This document shows positions 18,901-23,253 of a stretch of DNA of 36,620 bases, one piece after another. Below the pieces are notes generated by a model. That model did not search any database and was not told the DNA's origin. It saw only the letters and a program-made list of their open reading frames with translations. Made by a program: the position numbers and the translations under genes. Source of the DNA: an uncultured Akkermansia sp. (GTDB lineage: Bacteria > Verrucomicrobiota > Verrucomicrobiia > Verrucomicrobiales > Akkermansiaceae); contig CANQJI010000019.1 of the NCBI GenBank assembly GCA_947624205.1, positions 1 to 36,620 on the forward strand, given 5' to 3'. Numbering within the stretch: position 1 is the stretch's first letter; the number at the start of each line of letters is the position of its first letter.

Positions 18901-21169
18901 GGATACCACCTTTACGGCGGAGAAGGATGCTGAGGGCAACGTGATCGGCGGTGGCAAACTCATTGTCAGGGGCACGACAACTGATGGTGCAGCGGGAACA
19001 ACCACCGGTTCCAGTCTGGTCCTGGATAGCACGAACGCCGGATTGGAGGGAGTGGATCTGGAGGTGAAGGACGGTGCGGAAATGACCGTGCAGAATGGCG
19101 CTACCATCAAAGACAGTGACATCTCCCTCGACGGCAGTCTGACGAGTACAGATGGGGAAGGCAACGAAACGAAGACTGGCAGCACGCTGACCGTGGGTGA
19201 TGGCTCTTCCATCACCGGAGAAGCGGGTATCACGGTCGAAAACGGCGCAAAGATGGTGCTTGACGGTGGCACGATAGGCGGAAAGGACGCTGCACTGAAG
19301 GGTGATATCGTGCTGAAAGGCAGCAATTCTGAATTGACGGTGAAGGGTAAGAACAGCTCGTTGAATATCACGGGCACGGTATCCGTCAGTGGTGAATCGA
19401 CGCTTGGATTCACTGCGGGCAGCACCAACAGAGTTGGCGGACTGGCCGGCAGCGGTACGGTATCCGGCGGCGCTTCTACCCTGCAAATCACAGGTACGGT
19501 CGATGATACCTTCTCCGGAACCTTCGAAGGAACAGGCACGCTGGATGTGCTGGAAGGAGCGCGCGCGCATTTGGAGGATGTCAGCGGCGCGGATTGGAGC
19601 GTGGAGGTGCAGGAGGATGGACGCCTGACGCTGGATGCGAATCGACGGGATGTGACGCTCAAGGATGTGACGCTTCACGGAGGCGGCGAAATCACCATGG
19701 AGTACCATGCCGGCAACAAGCATTCGCTGGATACGGAATTGAAGCTGGAGAACGAAAACGGGAAGAAGGGCAAACTCACCTTCAACCTCAACGACGTGCC
19801 GGAGGGTGATATAGACCTGGGCAACCTGCGGATCAACGAGAGTCCGGAGGAACTGGCGAAGAAGCTGGAGGTCGGGTTCACCGGTCTGGGCTCCTCGCAC
19901 TTCAGCGGCGAGTTGCAGAATGAGGGCGGTCACTGGTTTGTCGGCACGACGGAGAGTACGACCAACACGTGGCTGACGAGCGGCATGCACAAGAATGTGC
20001 GCGCCGGCGCGAACCTGATGTGGGATGCGGATGCGCCGGACTCTAGGGCAGGGTTATACGTACGGGGCGATGGACAAGGAGGAGATCTGTACAACCTCGT
20101 TTTTGCACTCTCTGAGCATTACAATCCAAGTCTCTACTCCTACCTGGGGATGGTGGCGCCCATCGCAGACCTCGACCGCACTTACGCGGCGGTGGCGGGC
20201 AGCTCAGTATCCACCCTCGGCAGCGGGGCGCTGCAGGACGCCAAGCGCCAGTTGGAGAACATGCGCAACCGTGCGATGCTTGCCGGGGATGCCGATGTGA
20301 ACGCTGATCCCGGAGTCAGCCGTGTGCATGCCTGGGTGAACGTTGATTCCGGCTACCACAAGGTGGATGCCGACGGCTGGGCGCCCGGCTACACGCTCAA
20401 CGGCTGGGGCGGAACGCTCGGCGGATCGGTGGATTTCTCCAACCGCAGCTCGGTGGGGCTGGCGCTCTCGGTCATGTACAACGATCTGAAGACGGATTCT
20501 GCGGACATGGGCAAGGGAGATATGGACTTCACGTACCTGAGCGGGTTCTACCACACGCAGCGGGGAGCCTGGAGCCACACACTCGTCGGCACGATCGGCA
20601 CGGCTGATGTCTCACTGGATCGTACGGTGATTTACAGCACGCGGGACAGTTACAAGACCCACGGCGAGACGGATGGATTCTCCGCAGCCCTCCTCTATGA
20701 GGTGGCGTACACGAAGATGCTGAACGAGGAAGGAACGCGGGCGATACAGCCGTTGTTCAACGTGCAGTTCCGCTATGCGAAGATCAACGGCTACGACGAG
20801 ACGGGCAGCGACGCCGGATTGCACGTGAACGACGTGACGGCGAATGCGGTGACCTTCGGCGTCGGCGCGCGTTTCCAGAGCGTGGTGCACGAGAACGTGT
20901 TCGGACGCGCCTCGGTGATGGAGGCACGGGCGGTGGTGAAGGCGGATGCCGGATCGGGAGCGGGCAAGGCGACGAACACGCTGCTGCACGGGGATCTCAG
21001 TCAGGAGGTGGAGAGTGCAGAGGTCGGCACGGTCGGACTCGAGCTCGGGGCCGGGCTCACCATACCGGTGGGCTCTCGCGGGGGCACCTTCTTCATCGAT
21101 GGCTCGGTGGAATTGAGGTCTCGCTACACAAATGTGAATGCAAGCGCGGGTTACAAGATCAGCTTCTAA
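989..21169 (+). CDS. Giant autotransporter, 6726 aa, multi-module beta-helix passenger
   Basis: A type V secretion surface protein, exported by Sec and anchored by its own barrel. Residues 1 to about 51 form a long Sec signal: a basic start, ALLACLAALVA, a basic interruption HRRVSR, a second hydrophobic stretch, and SSRAA. The passenger is Gly/Thr/Ser-rich and carries PATR-like segments such as KKGSGTQTLTG (three variants). Divergent modules starting LTW or WVW recur near residues 114, 725, 1378, 2425 and 4932; each continues to a V-x-G-x-x-x-PG-x-x-x-V core, except the divergent first. Residues about 4225-4680 hold twelve GNTxIxIxGG..VVGG units. The barrel spans about 6440-6726 and ends in AGYKISF. 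The frame is intact over 20,181 bp. The region after about 13 kb is richer in charged residues than the earlier part. Adhesion to host or mucus is an inference; no enzymatic motif was seen. Confidence 0.93.
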   Translation: MKLHLPSRLRKALLACLAALVAHRRVSRTVSTGTALLGMFTMLWSTSSRAATQQAENALLGEQQMGLVNGQNPKDTLPAPETLSGESADANIAVDEDNGIALLGLQEVDDSLALTWTGEGDFDLTPNTDDNQTWSQQSTPLTDRIVVLAGTATSGKDAITVTVSGGEPDYTVSMAELMVGKAESDTNKYNFIGASGAANNLSVTGAITFRAGDVTFGSETNALSLSAGSIAISSGNITFQGAGNISVNSAVAVNPGGTLTIGSTGTMAFTGGINVAENAQLVVDASLYTYTGTTTSSADADKWTFGQSTGVSGDGQLVLKNLNAYWDVGLHARAGHFIIHKLLDGGTGIKELVLEDSIICLYTSESGGFANFDKLVIKPGSQLWVGASIPFKSEATIEIQASNGAIEPAHSGTSAAISWASAQSINVGISLTGEGIVQFDTGSANGGMGGGFAATGQTLKKTGSNVFYLNANFAVRDGSYGFFDVAGGNLTFQYNDVDSLADFGIKLSGGALNVNSAKEYEVAALSGSGSVSGSGSLVIGGYGDVWTQKPQEETFTGTLETGVKIASGGKFILGQGAVVNSGLSVEGSLALTGVVTVQAGSSWTIGAGGVLDMSAEGVDLTINGDGHLTLSVDVSAGSGGKLKMSKEVLNVLTDAGKIALSLLGYSDGTSITLFNVEGIEADEAWQEAAQNFLNTVLVGSMHVSSVAVTPTGGVTIIADESQHTLTWAPEVTTWEVGGSEGYWKEGEETSPFTNGDNVTFADSNGEEVNAVTISGTVEPGSITVSSGQFSFTGGTVNAHSMSLVDGSTTTFANTSITLSGENATAGTVIGGGTAAAKLVLSGSSSLTLGYAGVGTGSGDMLKNVVISGSGATKIYLQGGTEDATYTLRGLEGDGGDIRINTEGNSATLVLDTQAEDDFVSGIQFSDRAGAAGNKIKLVKKGSGTQTLTGNNMDAREIRVEGGMLKLTGTGLWTNVFSVDGANSMLDFGSSVANASTNSAVTQLTLTSGGRAIFHKAWSFGAVSLQGGSQLTVEGNMTGNGSTISVLGESSNVSVSGNLSSGSDTQGAAKEGITIEHGSLTVTGTLGGGNHGYTNDVKVEGGSLTVGDESHASYASIDTLTVTGGTVHLHGDLYAYGHNSTATSVSVTGGSSLAIGGALRKATNRGYGRCYEIIIGGEADEGSNVMTVGGEVYAERVRVEGSNSSFTANGGADLTALSIGAGGTATLTGALTIANGISVTGTSSKLALGGATTVNGAQTWTIGAGSVFEMTEEGVSLAVAEGGRLEIVVNTDGNGGKLRLSAAAMDSLTTQADLVRLTLSNCSALEGWTYALFDTSVAGWDSVKALSLVTALLGADYVPTDLSIDADGTVHYNIDPRDLTWGGVAGGTWSNAAGASENKPWMSDGGNVSFLDHDNVFFVGGQGEGPIIVDGFIRAGSMSVSGGTTWGFNGDDASADSVFLHGGLHLTQLGTSVGFGDSLTLSLANITFENGTSGEGPSSVTFSGTHVTLTSLQPGISGEGAVTFSGASTLTWDTPSDLVIGDGSTATTLTIGGSTTVGQSAARAGDLQIKEGSTVTLEGTGAVYTGAVQVDGNLVLDGTGTVNVNGGITVGENGVVEFKRTSDLTGCAVSGSGTLKVNTGTALNQTQFNSLIGGNLDSFTIGDGTAVLLGSSYSAHREDNVSEYRVEAGGALTFNAPLMDHTNITVHIAGRGRQLREGETTAEALTSSYAALGLYNYSGWTSSSQNATCTFKVVLDDDASLGVGNNDSRTGTNASGTSAVYVQMQGSIDFAGHALTKVGYGELRLNGAFSASGESGFINVENGKITLAYTEHADTLQNIAINLCGSNVDGTPVSGSLDVNESVTVGALYGSGIVTIADQKTLTLSNGSGGHELTGTLSGSGTLQVHGGTLTLGTGFNVGSGATPQITVDSGATLVLGYTSSASTSYWSNTVLEVNGNLCFAGADDVASATYVVGGLKGTVANSVVKSNAGGDRAKLIIDYSGDEELSFAGGFWDRGDNEGKKVDLVKRGTGTQTLTTNHLDTKSTTVEAGTLKFTAAGATWSAFTVESGGTAIFENGWTFNGRPLIVNGGTVNVTGKLGIVDAEAIVLDIYGGGSVQATSLGGPTTGHAGRLKVGGEVMQDGVSTMTSGKLTVGTQSESYSGDALMARSLYVQNSADDEGEGSVVTIYGNVNFYDCVNNQANYALIIDGKSKVTIDGTLHGLDDYVLRSVKLGNGGELSVKGAVAFGDNYGLEVVNGSATLSGGVTASFITLSQGSLTLGGSLNVANGVTASGGTLKLGTTASVAENLVISLSGSAVLEMKEGTLIIDEDKQLTLVVDAVSATEGGRLRLTDTVMEALSGLENKINLSITGAHIGSKWNYQLFDLTDLGDAWTKEAAQSFLEGLFAGAEVTVDENGMVYYASGGDLTWTGGENDVWDTTTTNWQEEEQTGQTFGQYDSVTFGSVEGDHTQVTVSGNIEPGDIRVTGRSTYTFTGQEATSASIAASGNLYVDAGSSATFGTLGSFNVHGGAVEGNLRLESTVTGGKKLGNMAVEGAGSITITDGTTANNWTETTLSGNGKVVLDAGNSVTIDQNNNFFAALFAAGDVNVQRDNDHPGIGRFEVASGTTLVLNNRGDIGKGLSLIQELAVEKGAVLQLGDNVFDPNDSGYTNAGTLVLSGGETENAAVLENTGSQVWVKWSLELEGDATVKNSGSGDFNITGSATLDAKGHTLTLEAPEGEQKTFYFGERSGNSSFGAAEESTGTILLTSGVTLQFNTTGGASFGGYTMSLSEGSTLQMKKAATFGALSGVGGVGFDNNITMTLAGVSTVAYTGTIASGGNGTIIVNDGAKFLLGNGAGVGNTLNVLGTLAMEAGIDGSPVGATVNVLNVGQSGQVMLGDHSTLTVTTLGGVEDQYGSITGDGTLKLTAASGSFGGGIGSNFEYAGSGTFTYSGAFTGANLTVTSGTLTLESSATFGGSTVATVEQNGKLNLNNGSYGGMAVHLDAADGDTELMHWSGNAEIKALYGKGKVTVEYGTDTLTISGQATEEQVFEGNVCPGGNGTVNLTGTMYLGDGANLGNTVKVTGTLAMKQSDSVISATVRTLHVGETGQVQLGVNDTLNVTTLDGIEVDGSKNYGAITGSGTLHLMANAANTFNGAISANLTYTGGANTLTLGGAFTGSELTIESGTVTVNNIIGASWDDETSAQGSTTSVTLRDGAILNIVQGNNAIKQLVGGSATDETGATLIIVNQRSLNAASATGSFRTITLTGVLRLYGGSLSVGSVTSSGALELHNDARMTVEDFTAGWINALDGTSSLTVTGAVSLTVAVSNMSGGIMTVGGNLTATRGFNMTGGRLELQDAEQELVDSIGTLNLGSTAEVSIGSRRTLTVTTLNGVNGNYGSISGDGTLEIAYAGGTAASTGITLQDEELTLVKSGAGKQTFTNALKLQTVDVQAGELEVTGDLNLLENTGGTRNTISVVGGTLTVTGSLFGVDTSNHGARYYSHAHAGAMVVGSETAAGHVVIGTDRENVAEENSLLQAYSLTMKNADSDVTVYGNLSLGYQDAAVSELTAGTLTVTRDMVKQGALNITGATVTVGGNYSGSGEEGVDVAGGAITLSSGGQMTILGGMNAGALNISGKKDDAHTSKLTLGSGTSPSDNKATSLVMGADGEVELKAQASLELADLSGTAGSITGDGLLKLTAASGSFGGGIGTNFEYAGSGEGAFTYTGVFTGANMTVTSGNLTLRDGFSMGGNSAPTITVNGGTLTVAAALEAGGDISVANGGTLTLQSGSISLSEGHKITVDGTTSKLAIDLTDRNFSADVGVELANGGVIDLSRASGQEAYFKSIVTSGTGAGNMIWGSTAGQGQKVRVGTLTGSMEFGNEGNKLGAGQELHLSQIVNGGKADVTVQADGTGKVFIGSINQEAGEGRLTVSGGDEMIHVEGTFSKDGVGKYTFGNKVMVGDGATLCMNYGGELVWKDDVTGLATDVLGREQIGFDGGLTLSYRGGGGLKTLCLSFDLFDIFTEDKKLTLDLSGLSASTYQTGIDLGIVAESEKDLTKFEQYVQLVVGEEWKSSYEWRQAAEGGYHLYLTLDGEIPSDVWGDEAWGKVGGLSGAPLETDFEGKTWSGGTEFDGEGTNGFASHALQLARNDMYTDGGRTIIRLTAGSSVEYASVVGGRIFAEGETTEDLNYSSYIDFKCDEGAENKHLHLLVGGASCLASDGRANYAGFTGNTHIQVTGGEVDYIVGGNHVNNSSFTFHGNSFISVFRGSEVKGGIVGGSTLTSGSTEASICEFSGNSHIFIYEVLGIGATGAPKMSDGTPEENSGNWGSFAAVVGGNAWIDASGVGETGNVQPKFFGNSSITLDLVGEHDGGTAAKEGNFDKAIVGGNFTTTASETGTGERKTSFAGNATIDITAEEGHTFTAGINGASRREAAGGGETVFEGDTSITINGGKYREAIAGGMWFADTATGDHAMTFTGNTEVTLESGHFRSVVGGSITLAGSGAQGTTKGRTHVVIGGEETGSVAFGSSEEKSLVVGGDYYSNTGGSSTRDGDTSVEIKGGTFESVRIVGGDYAEYAGPGKALTTEMGAISLTIGGGSITGDVIGGSYVTGNGEGSGMTVGNVELTIDGGTITGNVIGGHYSDVTGALDTLTSGNITLNLNGGSVTGDVYAAGWHKSAQTSETGAVIVNIGKDFAFDEGEHVLSGGYKKEGAGDASSVGNASLVINGSHTMENVVLQDFDAISNAAEVTAKALVLSSDEVEKFTKKGTGTLKVGSISNALPAGQSFNGNLSIEGGCIEVGGALTLGGGSLKFNLSDTSLNRGTAENAYLKVTGGLDFAAGQFGEYGEGRIGLSLGEGITGLEAGTYYLITGISTAELKTDNLGDYFDLDGVEEVLAAWEQSQQSDPSNEYDARLERRGDSLVLSLSATNPEMWVWKGGDGASWSNTDTSTSQDTPWKHDKEDSSAVAGASDVYFDFTGEGEGEVEVQGNVTPGNVHVRGDYTFTGDGSIELSDTFYVEGGRAELQTEGNEIPRVELQAGQLVLASDSAVSDTTEIFMKGGALVIEESRTENNGDGALYMSGLADNVLSKVKLDSNMALQLQVGKTYAEFVQYLEDNGQTVDDYQAPEDTVALGGNPEEANGALTGALHYGVSKTGRFGLTIEWKGQADAEYKGAIDVREGRLTYKMHGGSAGLTGDIHVAEGATLNLQATDDGTLEMRTAFRNGNTADGDWEVTKKSLGEGFDARRRVEIGAEGDHGTYEMHADNSEFEGVIAMVGDGTQDTVHLDNSSVLGGARTDLRLAGRALVFGGSGSTTEVSVRSLEVAGTNLVGGYERSGGTNPNAAVTLTTTEGITGDGVLANAWGTNGGQQLKFEHTYNGKMAGFTGTVVAGLVTAETQAVTRAIEPASSASSWSLNLTDLGSDQESNDPLHYRFNMAGTGTIILSTADDAILDGRIGDDEFGNALNLTSAVGDGSHTITLTNKDNTATGTLNTGDDIIVLDGRGATWSGSRLEGGGEFRLKEGTLLQAMTRTTLGTRFTVDATGVVDVGGTEGREFDSITIHGSEKGAEETGSGRLKGVGGDITVGAGTNMTLIFDERSITNSSAAGEALVEFEDGGKGHKLEVKKQSETYDENQDGLVIDFTNEALLDILERHRQEDAETWLRVTNGELTFTGFAADEDPELRVFTGSANAELLANLGFNFNGVEGGSIALSGSSKNVYLVLSEKRESAGQPDSVEVREDGDAFDRLQEARAVVVDEGTTFTLQFVEDGEESANLNNLVGLEGSELKVTGESGTVHLVNARFDDPDEVGFGKEHSEHIVDGQGHEVNAKDQDGFDVRGQDTVFEGTIGSNVAGVDFVKDGAGRLTVGSAATGNGGINVAGDLRLEEGGITLQGNAAQDGNRLGSLTFGYTDAESNTGLTLTNGADIGVQDIVEDGAPAGGIGKQGGNITLGKDSEFTFNNSGRGGAAGTTLKDTTFTAEKDAEGNVIGGGKLIVRGTTTDGAAGTTTGSSLVLDSTNAGLEGVDLEVKDGAEMTVQNGATIKDSDISLDGSLTSTDGEGNETKTGSTLTVGDGSSITGEAGITVENGAKMVLDGGTIGGKDAALKGDIVLKGSNSELTVKGKNSSLNITGTVSVSGESTLGFTAGSTNRVGGLAGSGTVSGGASTLQITGTVDDTFSGTFEGTGTLDVLEGARAHLEDVSGADWSVEVQEDGRLTLDANRRDVTLKDVTLHGGGEITMEYHAGNKHSLDTELKLENENGKKGKLTFNLNDVPEGDIDLGNLRINESPEELAKKLEVGFTGLGSSHFSGELQNEGGHWFVGTTESTTNTWLTSGMHKNVRAGANLMWDADAPDSRAGLYVRGDGQGGDLYNLVFALSEHYNPSLYSYLGMVAPIADLDRTYAAVAGSSVSTLGSGALQDAKRQLENMRNRAMLAGDADVNADPGVSRVHAWVNVDSGYHKVDADGWAPGYTLNGWGGTLGGSVDFSNRSSVGLALSVMYNDLKTDSADMGKGDMDFTYLSGFYHTQRGAWSHTLVGTIGTADVSLDRTVIYSTRDSYKTHGETDGFSAALLYEVAYTKMLNEEGTRAIQPLFNVQFRYAKINGYDETGSDAGLHVNDVTANAVTFGVGARFQSVVHENVFGRASVMEARAVVKADAGSGAGKATNTLLHGDLSQEVESAEVGTVGLELGAGLTIPVGSRGGTFFIDGSVELRSRYTNVNASAGYKISF
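9752..9895 (+). repeat. Duplicated passenger block, copy 1
   Basis: Residues from 2922 begin LKLTAASGSFGGGIGSNFEY and run for about 48 residues. The same block recurs from residue 3695 (base 12071). In the first 24 residues only one amino acid differs. Confidence 0.8.
12071..12220 (+). repeat. Duplicated passenger block, copy 2
   Basis: This block begins LKLTAASGSFGGGIGTNFEY and is the partner of 9752-9895. Over the first 72 bases the copies differ at 20 positions, while only one of 24 residues changes. The duplication is therefore old and the protein sequence has been held constant. Confidence 0.8.
13668..15010 (+). repeat. Twelve degenerate GNTxIxIxGG..VVGG units inside the giant gene
   Basis: Successive units read like TGNTHIQVTGG..YIVGG, EGDTSITINGG..AIAGG, TGNTEVTLESG..SVVGG and VELTIDGGTITGNVIGG. 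I count twelve by eye, about 20 to 60 residues apart. Each looks like one turn of a beta-solenoid with a conserved GG corner. This part differs clearly from the PATR-type repeats on both sides. Confidence 0.7.
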
Positions 21170-21180
21170 TTGAAGCCGGT

Positions 21181-21310
21181 GGCAGACGGGGCTGCCTATG
21201 TACGAAGTACGAGGTACGATGTACAACACGCACGACGGCCCCGTTGAGGGCGCACGCGCAGCGGGCGGTAAGTGCGGATGGACAACGCGCATGCGTTGCC
21301 CCGCAGGGGC
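21181..21310 (+). repeat. GC-rich spacer with GTACNTC heptads and hairpins
   Basis: On the minus strand 21181-21242 reads as GTAC heptads (GTACATC, GTACCTC, GTACTTC, GTACATA) followed by a GGCAG/CTGCC hairpin (21181-21196). This is the same order as at 36480-36516. Two further short hairpins lie at 21283-21298 (CAACGC/GCGTTG) and 21298-21310 (GCCCC/GGGGC). From 21311 to about 21520 I see nothing I can name. No convincing gene lies in this 461-bp spacer. Confidence 0.65.
21215..21242 (-). repeat. 28-bp inverted repeat, right copy
   Basis: Exact reverse complement of 635-662. It starts 46 bp after the stop codon of the giant autotransporter. With the left copy it brackets about 20.6 kb. Confidence 0.9.
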
Positions 21311-21521
21311 GAGCCGCCGATGGGGCATCGGTGAGTCAATTTGGGGAGTTCCCGCGCTTGCGCGCGAGTGTGGCGAAGCCGGTGCGGAAGCGGATTCGTG
21401 CAGGTGGCCGTCGGGTGTAGAAGGAAAAGCGGAGGGAATGGCGGAGGCGCTTTCGATGTGGGAGAGCGTTTTATGCGCTGTGTGCGGTATATGGTAGAAA
21501 AATCTCGTCATTGTTACTCTG

Positions 21522-21555
21522 TTAGCTTGCAAAGGAAGAGGGAATGTGGTAAAAG
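21522..21555 (+). promoter_or_regulatory. Candidate promoter with TTAGCTTGCAA box
   Basis: TTAGCTTGCAA at 21522-21532 contains a -35-like TTGCAA (21527-21532). After 17 nt there is TAAAAG at 21550-21555, preceded by TG as in an extended -10. The same 11-base box lies before thrS and before the aminotransferase gene. It is about 100 bp before the first gene of the four-gene operon. Confidence 0.5.
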
Positions 21556-21630
21556 GAGCTTGCGGAGGGCGGGGAAGGTACGGATTTTCCCCGACGCGAG
21601 AAAGAATCCATCCTCAACAAGCAGAAAGCT

Positions 21631-21969
21631 ATGAGCAACGAAAAAGCAGACGCCACTGTGGTACCGGCTCCTTCTCCCGGACCAGTTCCGACCTCTGATA
21701 CGCAGAATCGACTGAGTGCAGCGCGTGAGTTCGCTGGCGAGCAGTACGAGAAGATTCGTCGTGCCGCAGTTGACCAGATGGAGAATGTGCGCCGGTACAC
21801 TCAGGATGCCCGACGCCAGCTTAACGAAAGCTGGGATGCTACACGCACCAAGGCAAAAGACCTTCACCGCGCCGGCGAGGAATACGTGAAGGCAAATCCC
21901 ACCTCCTGCGTGCTGGGAGCGCTGGGGGTTGGGTTGATTCTTGGTTTGCTGCTTGGCAGTCGCCGCTAA
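21631..21969 (+). CDS. YqjD/ElaB-like (DUF883) tail-anchored protein
   Basis: The product has 112 residues: a Pro-rich N-terminus, a long amphipathic helical middle (about 28-88, with EQYEKIRRAAVDQMENVRRY), and one C-terminal membrane segment, CVLGALGVGLILGLLLGSRR. This is the layout of the DUF883/ElaB-YqjD family, where the E. coli members are inner-membrane proteins linked to ribosome binding in stationary phase. It is the first gene of a compact operon, and the next gene is YqjE-like, as in E. coli yqjD-yqjE, which supports the call. Function in this organism is inferred only from the family. Confidence 0.75.
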   Translation: MSNEKADATVVPAPSPGPVPTSDTQNRLSAAREFAGEQYEKIRRAAVDQMENVRRYTQDARRQLNESWDATRTKAKDLHRAGEEYVKANPTSCVLGALGVGLILGLLLGSRR

Positions 21970-21994
21970 TATTTTTCATGAATGGAATAGCTGC

Positions 21995-22453
21995 ATGAGT
22001 TCGGAGAAGGGAGAAGAGCGTTCGCCGAGTCGACAGAATCCGGCTGACCAGCCGACGCTGCGCCAGCAGGGTGGTGTGGTGGTGGGTGGCTTGCGCGATG
22101 CCGTGCTGCACTTCATGCGGCACGTAGAATCGCTCGGTGAGCTTTTCCAGCTGGAGATGCAGGATTACGCGCGGCGACAGAGGAACTATGTTGTCGGGCT
22201 GCTTATCGGGGCATGCCTCATGGGGTGCGCGTACCTATTTCTCTGTGTGCTTGGGACTATCCTGCTCGAGCGGGTACTCCGTCTTGAGTGGGCAATTGCT
22301 GCGGTAATTTTGTTCAACGTTTTTGCCGGTTTGATTGTGACGCTGATAGCGGGGTACAGTCGGCCGACTAAATTGGCACCTGATACGGTGCAGGAAATAA
22401 AGAATGATATCGAATGCGCCAAACTCTATCTGAACGCAAAAGGGAAGCGCTGA
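21995..22453 (+). CDS. YqjE-like (DUF1469, holin superfamily III) membrane protein
   Basis: The product has 152 residues counted from the ATG at 21995, 25 bp after the previous stop. I chose this start because residues encoded further upstream would overlap the DUF883 gene. After a polar N-terminus comes a helix (HFMRHVESLGELFQLEMQDY) and two membrane segments (about 70-92 and 102-123), the usual plan of YqjE/DUF1469 proteins. Its stop overlaps the next ATG (TGATG), so translation is probably coupled. The biochemical role of the family is not established. Confidence 0.7.
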   Translation: MSSEKGEERSPSRQNPADQPTLRQQGGVVVGGLRDAVLHFMRHVESLGELFQLEMQDYARRQRNYVVGLLIGACLMGCAYLFLCVLGTILLERVLRLEWAIAAVILFNVFAGLIVTLIAGYSRPTKLAPDTVQEIKNDIECAKLYLNAKGKR

Positions 22454-22821
22454 TGCGCACGTCTGAGGCACGATACGCCATGCTGGAGGCACTGGAGGGG
22501 GTCACCGGAGAGGCGAAGCGCGTGTACTCTCGCTTTGCTATACCGCGTTTCTACGTGCGAGCCGGGGCAGCGGCGGGCGTGGGGATGATGGGGATATGGT
22601 TATTGCGCAGATTATTGGGTGGGGTGCGAAAGGCTCCTGTGGCGGCTGCAGTTCCGGCGGTTGGTGTGGGGACGGCATTTTCCTATTTGCTGGTGCAGGT
22701 GGCATCTGCGTTGCTGCTGCCGTGGATCCGTTCGCGGGTGCAGCATTCAGATTGGAGTGGGATGCTGCAGAGGATGAGCCCCACGCAGATATTTTTCCGG
22801 TGGTTGGGATTGGAGAAGTAA
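22453..22821 (+). CDS. Small membrane protein, unknown function
   Basis: The product has 122 residues and its ATG shares one base with the previous stop codon. I do not recognise a family. A helical N-terminus (about 1-30) is followed by Ala/Gly-rich hydrophobic segments at about 36-56 and 63-92, so one or two membrane crossings are likely. In E. coli the matching operon position is occupied by yqjK, also a small protein, but I see no clear similarity. The cupin gene follows after 3 bp. The intact frame, coupling and hydrophobic pattern support a real gene. Confidence 0.7.
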   Translation: MRTSEARYAMLEALEGVTGEAKRVYSRFAIPRFYVRAGAAAGVGMMGIWLLRRLLGGVRKAPVAAAVPAVGVGTAFSYLLVQVASALLLPWIRSRVQHSDWSGMLQRMSPTQIFFRWLGLEK

Positions 22822-22824
22822 TGC

Positions 22825-23202
22825 ATGATACCTATTGAGTACAAGGTAGGGGATTCGGATAGGCGGCCGTGGGGACACTGGGTGGTGTTAGATGTGACCC
22901 CGCGTCTCGTTGTGAAAAAACTGGTAGTGGAGCCTGGGCGTCGCATTTCTCTGCAGATACACAAATTTCGTTCTGAGCGGTGGATCGTGATGCAAGGGGT
23001 AGCTCATGTGCAGCTGGGCGGTGAGCAATTCACCATGCAGATGGGTGATGGAGTGCTGATTCCGCAAAATACGCCGCACCGCCTTTCCAACGAAAGCGAG
23101 CATCCCCTGTTGATTCTCGAGGTGCAATTTGGTGAATTGCTCAGCGAGGACGATATTGAGAGATTGGATGACGATTACGGTCGCGAAGAACAGTTAATTT
23201 AG
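22825..23202 (+). CDS. Mannose-6-phosphate isomerase type II-like cupin
   Basis: The product has 125 residues and forms a single cupin barrel. The motifs are those of the C-terminal isomerase domain of bifunctional ManC/AlgA proteins: RPWGHW (14-19), PGRRISLQIHKFRSERW with likely metal ligands H46 and E51, the barrel turn HVQLGGE, IPQNTPHRLSN with H85, ILEVQFGE, and the ending DIERLDDDYGR. The nucleotidyltransferase half is absent, so this is a stand-alone cupin; such proteins may isomerise mannose-6-phosphate or act on another sugar phosphate. It is the last gene of the four-gene operon, 3 bp behind its neighbour. Its stop codon lies inside the TTAGCTTGCAA box of the thrS promoter. Confidence 0.85.
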   Translation: MIPIEYKVGDSDRRPWGHWVVLDVTPRLVVKKLVVEPGRRISLQIHKFRSERWIVMQGVAHVQLGGEQFTMQMGDGVLIPQNTPHRLSNESEHPLLILEVQFGELLSEDDIERLDDDYGREEQLI

Positions 23203-23232
23203 CTTGCAAAACAGAAGATTTCACGTCATATT
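23199..23232 (+). promoter_or_regulatory. Candidate thrS promoter with TTAGCTTGCAA box
   Basis: The box TTAGCTTGCAA is at 23199-23209, giving TTGCAA as -35 (23204-23209). A 17-nt spacer leads to CATATT at 23227-23232. The thrS ATG is 21 bp further on, so the leader would be very short and leaves no room for a classic attenuator. Confidence 0.55.
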
Positions 23233-23253
23233 AACCGCACGGACAAAAGTAAC

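Noticed and set aside
17510..19990. An 826-codon open frame on the minus strand inside the giant gene
   Set aside because: Same reason as the other antisense frame; it is a shadow of Gly/Thr/Asp-rich coding on the plus strand.
15734..20071. Three RGD tripeptides in the giant autotransporter (residues 4916, 4997, 6359)
   Set aside because: In a Gly- and Asp-rich protein of 6726 residues one or two are expected by chance, and their contexts are not alike, so integrin binding is not supported.
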